Notes under the pieces: model-generated | The model's database searches: none | Told to the model about the DNA's origin: nothing | The model's input: the letters and a program-made list of their open reading frames with translations, nothing else | Part shown: positions 5,581-8,517 of the stretch, piece after piece | Position numbering within the stretch: position 1 is the stretch's first letter | Layout: each line of letters begins with the position of its first letter | Source: Pseudomonadota bacterium | GTDB lineage: Bacteria; Pseudomonadota; Alphaproteobacteria; Azospirillales; Azospirillaceae | Length of the DNA: 8,517 nucleotides | NCBI GenBank assembly: GCA_023412175.1 | Contig: JAEYOB010000623.1 | Span: forward strand, 1 to 8,517 | Reading direction: 5' to 3' | Program-made: the position numbers and the translations under genes

Positions 5581-6951
5581 CTAAAAACTGGTTTTACACC
5601 GGTTTACAGTTGGGCGTTCCGCGGGCGTTCTCTGGCCGCTTTGCTCGCGCCACCGGTCATAGAGGTGCCGCCATACCTTTCCGTTCTTAACCTGCTCGAT
5701 CAGTGATCGCGAGACCCCGTACCGGGCAGCCAGCGTCCGTTGCGAATCGGTGCTCTCCAGGATCTCCTGCACCTGAGCCTCGGTCAGCTTCGATTGCCCG
5801 TGTTCTTCTCCGCGCTTCGGTGTAGGTGGCATCGGCGCAACCTTCACCTTCTGAGGTGCGGGGCTCGGAGTGCGGCTGATGGCCAGCACCTGTGCGCTCG
5901 GCAGGATCTCTACCTCCTCCAGCCGACCGATGGCAGTTGCAGCTCGGCGCCGACGGTTGGCACGGCGGGTGTAATGCTCCGTGGTACGGAGGTGCTTGTG
6001 TCCCAGCACCGCCTGAATATCGACCGTGTCGCAACCGGCCTCGTGCAGGAAGTTGGCTGCGGTGTGCCGGAGACCGTGGAAGGTGAGGCCCGGCTCAACC
6101 CATTCTTCCTCGACCAATTCGCGAATCACCTTGAAGAACCGGGACCGGAACCCTGACACGGTGAAGGGATGGCCACGCGCCCCCACCACGATGGTAGCTC
6201 CGCGTGCCTGGGCACCGAAGCCGCGTCGGCGGCGCTCAGCATCGAGGATGGTGCGCAGATCCTTGTGCGCCGGTACCCAGATGGGTTCACCGGTCTTGAG
6301 CTGGCGGGTCTGGATGGCGGTGCCGTCGTAGCCGGCGAAGGGGGTCACGACAACATCCTCCTCGCGCATACCTATGTAACCGCCGAGTGCCACAGCGGTG
6401 GCGAGCTCCTCCGGCATCGCCATCATGACAATACGGAACTCTCCCAAGGTCCAGGGGCGGTTGGCTTCGGCTTCGTCGCGACCTTTCTTGATCTTCGGCA
6501 CCTTCTCGGCCGGATTGAGAGTCGTGATCCCGCGGGGTTTGCCCCAGTTGTAGATCAGTGACAGCACCTGCACCACGTAGTTGGCGAAGCGCCGCTTGTG
6601 CTTCTTGAATGCCTTGTCCCGCAAGTCGATCACGCACGGCCCGTCAATCAGTGCCAGCGGCATGCCGTCGAGCTTTTGCAGGTAGTCAAAGACGTCTTGG
6701 TAGTCGGCTTTGGACGCCGGAGCGAGCCTGGACCACTCCACCGATTCGCGGTACTTCCGGATCAGCGCACCCAATGTGCCGGCCGAGGGCGCATCATCGG
6801 CCTCGTCCAACTTCTTGTTCACGCGCTCCAATTCAGCCACGAACGCGGCTGTGCCGTAGGGCGCTCTGAGCCGCGTTTTCGTCGGGCGGTGGTAGTAGTA
6901 CGTCTTGCCCTTCGAGCGAACGCAGTGGACGTTCTTAAGGTCCATCTTCAT
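5581..6951 (-). CDS. Tyrosine site-specific recombinase (integrase) with C-terminal helix-turn-helix
   Basis: This 456-residue phage-type integrase would insert and excise the element at tRNA-Phe. Residues 1-45 (KTYYYHRPTKTRLRAPYGT) look like an arm-binding N-terminus, and about 55-145 is the SAM-like core-binding domain. The catalytic domain spans 165-330 with Arg196 (GMREEDVV), Lys219 (QLKTGEP), His292 and Arg295 (FHGLRHTAA), His318 (VLGHKHLRTTEHY) and nucleophile Tyr327. All catalytic positions are present. Unusually, after a Pro/Lys linker (360-385), a second domain at 388-430 (KLTEAQVQEIL, then LAARYGVSRSLIEQVKNGKVW) resembles the small helix-turn-helix found in phage HNH endonucleases. 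A start 30 bases earlier (6981) is possible, but GGAGAGG seven bases upstream favours 6951. The gene overlaps the excisionase by 17 bases and converges on the tRNA. Confidence 0.93.
   Translation of the reverse strand: MKMDLKNVHCVRSKGKTYYYHRPTKTRLRAPYGTAAFVAELERVNKKLDEADDAPSAGTLGALIRKYRESVEWSRLAPASKADYQDVFDYLQKLDGMPLALIDGPCVIDLRDKAFKKHKRRFANYVVQVLSLIYNWGKPRGITTLNPAEKVPKIKKGRDEAEANRPWTLGEFRIVMMAMPEELATAVALGGYIGMREEDVVVTPFAGYDGTAIQTRQLKTGEPIWVPAHKDLRTILDAERRRRGFGAQARGATIVVGARGHPFTVSGFRSRFFKVIRELVEEEWVEPGLTFHGLRHTAANFLHEAGCDTVDIQAVLGHKHLRTTEHYTRRANRRRRAATAIGRLEEVEILPSAQVLAISRTPSPAPQKVKVAPMPPTPKRGEEHGQSKLTEAQVQEILESTDSQRTLAARYGVSRSLIEQVKNGKVWRHLYDRWREQSGQRTPAERPTVNRCKTSF
5585..5605 (-). repeat. 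Inverted repeat at the integrase 3' end
   Basis: AAACTGGT (5585-5592) and ACCGGTTT (5598-5605) form an 8-base stem with one G-T pair and a 5-base loop, inside the last codons of the integrase. The same stretch also holds GGTTTTACA (5590-5598) and GGTTTACA (5601-5608) as an imperfect direct repeat. It could be an integrase arm site or a weak transcription terminator for the integrase; no T run follows on the minus strand apart from TTTTTAG at the stop. Confidence 0.35.
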
Positions 6952-7195
6952 CGTCCAGCCTCTCCAGCCAAGCCTTGGCATTGGTGAGGCTTCCAGATTG
7001 ATCGTTTGCGGCGAGCGCGTCTACAACCCTGTCGAGAGCCGACCGGTCGTAGAGCACGCGTCCCCCAACGCGGATTGGGCGGACGCCCAGCAGCTTCAAC
7101 GAGCCTACCGACAAGCTGACGTAGGCTGCCGCTGTTTCCCGATCCATTAACCGGGGCCAGTCGGGAAGGCATGCTATATCGAGCTTGGCGGGCAT
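6935..7195 (-). CDS. Excisionase-like small helix-turn-helix protein
   Basis: This 86-residue basic-to-neutral protein has MDRETAAAYVSLSVGSLKLLGV (17-38), PIRVGGRVLYDRSALDRVVDAL (40-61), the winged helix-turn-helix pattern of AlpA/MerR-like excisionases and small prophage regulators: a helix entering a 'tables-of-contents' Ala-Ala-Tyr segment, a recognition helix, then a VLYDR wing. Such proteins bend attachment-site DNA to favour excision or regulate integrase genes. Its position directly upstream of the integrase, overlapping its start by 17 bases, is the usual one. ATG 7195 lies 5 bases after the stop of the preceding gene; the ribosome site is poor (GAG in the neighbour's last codon), so translation may depend on coupling. 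A shorter start at 7147 is possible but has no better site. Acidic C-terminus (LERLDDEDGP). Confidence 0.75.
   Translation of the reverse strand: MPAKLDIACLPDWPRLMDRETAAAYVSLSVGSLKLLGVRPIRVGGRVLYDRSALDRVVDALAANDQSGSLTNAKAWLERLDDEDGP
6959..6965 (-). promoter_or_regulatory. Ribosome binding site deciding the integrase start
   Basis: On the minus strand GGAGAGG lies inside the excisionase gene, seven bases before ATG 6951. No comparable site precedes the longer start at 6981, and the residues between the two starts are not typical of integrase N-termini. Confidence 0.6.
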
Positions 7196-7200
7196 CAAGG

Positions 7201-7416
7201 CTACTCGACGCGGATAGCCACAGGCTCTGCGTTGGCGCGCTTCAACAGCCCGTCGGCAAGGCAGGGCTGACCCGGCCGGCACCAGCAGGCGAGGTTCTTG
7301 CCGCAGAATTTGGCGATGGCAGGGAGGATGCTGCTGCCTACATCGACCGCACCCGGCGCGGAGGACTGCTCCTGTAGAGACGCGGGGAGGCTTGGTAAGG
7401 GGGCATTCTTCCTCAT
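7201..7416 (-). CDS. Short DUF4326-type protein, apparently N-terminally truncated
   Basis: This 71-residue protein has a C-terminal FCGKNLACWCRPGQPC (38-53) followed by LADGLLKRAN, which matches the end of DUF4326 proteins, where the pattern is G-K-N-L-A-C-W-C-x4-PC-H-A-D-x-L-L-x-x-A-N. The usual His after PC is Leu here. DUF4326 proteins are phage-associated, of unsettled function and typically longer; their N-terminal VGRPTxxGNPF-like segment is missing, and the first 35 residues here (NAPLPSLPASLQEQSSAPG) are low in conserved character. It may be a deleted remnant that still has a start: ATG 7416 has GGAG eight bases upstream, 5 bases after the methyltransferase stop. Whether it is expressed is unknown. 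Confidence 0.6.
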   Translation of the reverse strand: MRKNAPLPSLPASLQEQSSAPGAVDVGSSILPAIAKFCGKNLACWCRPGQPCLADGLLKRANAEPVAIRVE

Positions 7417-7421
7417 GGCGG

Positions 7422-8464
7422 CTACTCCGCTGCGATCTGTTTGGAGGTGTCGACGGCGAGCGCAATGGTGACCGGCTGCACCCAAATCGGGTCGCTGGAG
7501 AGCATGAAGCTCTCGCCCGACCAGGCGAGCAGCAGCGTCCGGCCGATGACGCCGGCCATCGCCTCGGCGGCGTCGGGCGGCACCATGTTCCCGATGTGCT
7601 CGCGCCATAGGGAATCGCTGGAGCCGGCCAGCATCAGGGACGGGCTATCAAAGTCCACAGGCTTTGCAGGGCGGCCAGCTCCAGCGTGGTGAAGGGGCGG
7701 TGCCACGTGCCATCAAGCGCGCGGATCACCGCGACGAGCTGGGTGTTGGGCTCAGGCAGGCTGTTGAGCGGTTCACCCTCGGCTTCACGCGGATCGGCGA
7801 CGGACCAGGAGCCATTGTCGTGCAGGGCTGAGCCGGTGACGGCACCGCTGGTCTCGGCCCACCCCGTTACGCCGTAATGGCCCCCACCTACAAAGGAGTT
7901 GCGCCCATCCTTGAATGCGGCGGGTCGAGGGTCGGCGACGGACATGGCGCCAGAGGTGAAGCCGTGGCTGGACGAAGCGCTGCCTGTGATGGTCGTGGCC
8001 GGCTGGTCGTATGGGATCACCCGAAGCTTGCTCGTGTGGGCGTTGGCGCTCCACTGGCACCGCGGATCCGCGACGCAGCCAGCACCGCCGGCGGGATGGT
8101 TTGCCCCGGTGATGGTGCCGGCTTGTTCGCCCCATTGGACGATGCGGTAGACGTTGTGGTGGGTGCTGGCGCCGAAGCCGGGTCGCAGATCCGCGACGGA
8201 GTGCGGCCCTTGGCCGGGGGACTTCACGTTGATGACCGCGCCGGTTGGTTCCTCCCAGCGGCGCACGCCGTACTGACCGTACTGGTCGGCACCTTCCGGG
8301 TGCCTGGGGTCGGCAACGCTGAAGGAACCCGTCATTGGCTGGGCGTTGCCTGTCACCGTGCCAGACTTCTCGTCCCAGGCGGTCACGCCCAGGATGCCGT
8401 TGTGCCGGGCGGCGAATTCACGCGGGTCAGTGACCTGCCCCCGCGTGGGACACCAGAGACTATG
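7422..8464 (-). pseudogene. Cytosine-5 DNA methyltransferase C-terminal region, frameshifted
   Basis: This reads as the C-terminal half of a phage-type C5-cytosine DNA methyltransferase. The end holds motif IX (RPFTTLELAALQSL) and motif X (HIGNMVPPDAAEAMAG), each typical of the family, but in different frames. The first frame runs from 8464 to a stop at 7634. The motif X frame begins inside it and ends at 7422. Adding one G between 7657 and 7658 (CTGTGG to CTGGTGG) would join them as LAALQSLVDFDSPSLMLAGSSDSLWREHIGNMVPP. Before motif IX is a tandem repeat region that likely forms a target-recognition part. The catalytic N-terminus (motifs I, IV with PCQ, VI, VIII) is outside the window. In the same frame there is also a TAA at 8465-8467 and no ATG before a GTG at 8386, so the gene is either doubly broken or rearranged. 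Confidence 0.85.
7787..8434 (-). repeat. Degenerate tandem ~40-residue repeats in the methyltransferase
   Basis: Six copies of a V-A-D-P-R motif recur in one frame, starting at 8434 (as VTDPR), 8317, 8197 (VADLR), 8074, 7939 and 7801, giving unit lengths of 39, 40, 41, 45 and 46 residues. Between them each unit has an aromatic-Gly/Arg-Val, an acidic or Gln-Pro pair and a [TA]-[VI]-T-G ending: GVTAWDEKSGTVTG, GVRRWEEPTGAV, RIVQWGEQAGTITG, RVIPYDQPATTITG and GVTGWAETSGAVTG. The last copy lacks this and runs into motif IX. The repeats are protein-level only; DNA identity is low, so they are old. Confidence 0.85.
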
Positions 8465-8517
8465 TTAGCCAAACACCGCCCGACGGCTCCTGTCCAGTCC
8501 GGCGGAGCGTAGCGGAG

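Larger units (their letters stand above)
5543..8517. mobile_element. Left end of an integrative element or prophage in tRNA-Phe (continues past window)
   Basis: From the tRNA end to the window edge all four genes are on the minus strand: a methyltransferase remnant, a DUF4326 fragment, an excisionase-like protein and a tyrosine integrase. They are nearly contiguous (gaps or overlaps of a few bases) and their sequence is visibly less GC-biased in third positions than the housekeeping genes on the left. No capsid, tail, conjugation or replication gene is in view, so prophage and integrative element cannot be told apart. The strand switch and functional break at the tRNA mark the boundary. Confidence 0.8.

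Noticed and set aside
7196..7465. N-terminal extension of the excisionase-like gene to 7465
   Set aside because: The extra residues overlap the DUF4326-type gene in another frame and are Arg/Pro/Cys-rich without conservation. ATG 7195 gives a normal excisionase length.
7650..7670. Programmed -1 ribosomal frameshift in the methyltransferase
   Set aside because: The sequence at the junction (CAA AGC CTG TGG) has no slippery heptamer, and no pseudoknot or strong hairpin is evident just downstream. A base loss is simpler.
7787..8434. CRISPR-like array
   Set aside because: The periodicity is at protein level (about 117-138 bases) with divergent DNA and no identical direct repeats or spacers.
7877..8512. 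Long plus-strand open frame (211 codons) opposite the methyltransferase
   Set aside because: It is Gly/Val/Arg-rich low-complexity sequence with no recognisable motif, antisense to clear repeated methyltransferase coding sequence.

Overview
The window is high-GC alphaproteobacterial DNA, most likely from the Rhodospirillales (Azospirillum-like). The evidence is the gene order hisD - UPF0262 - low-molecular-weight phosphatase - (lytic transglycosylase) - infA - maf - RNase E/G - yacG, together with GTG starts and strong G/C third-position preference. This order is a familiar alphaproteobacterial housekeeping neighbourhood. The taxon is inferred from content; no search was possible.

Left part (1-5359, all plus strand): the C-terminal three quarters of histidinol dehydrogenase overlaps a UPF0262 gene by 4 bases (GTGA). 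A phosphatase-fold protein follows, then a 156-base gap, then a soluble-looking lytic transglycosylase. After a 124-base gap with two small hairpins comes infA, maf, a short RNase E/G catalytic protein and the zinc protein yacG, closely packed, with rng and yacG sharing ATGA. The genes serve histidine synthesis, translation initiation, nucleotide-pool cleaning, RNA processing and gyrase control; their link is conserved synteny rather than one pathway.

Middle (5360-5542): a well-formed promoter (TGGACA, 17 bases, TATAAG) precedes a tRNA-Phe(GAA) gene with encoded CCA. The anticodon stem has a G30:A40 mismatch.

Right part (5543-8517, all minus strand): the left end of an integrative element or prophage inserted at the 3' end of the tRNA gene. 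Reading leftward toward the tRNA it carries a cytosine-5 DNA methyltransferase C-terminal region with a long array of degenerate ~40-residue repeats, broken by a one-base frameshift before motif X. Next come a 71-residue fragment of a DUF4326-type protein, an excisionase-like small helix-turn-helix protein, and a tyrosine integrase with an extra C-terminal DNA-binding helix-turn-helix domain. The other element end is not in the window. The methyltransferase and the DUF4326 fragment suggest an element in decay, while integrase and excisionase look intact.
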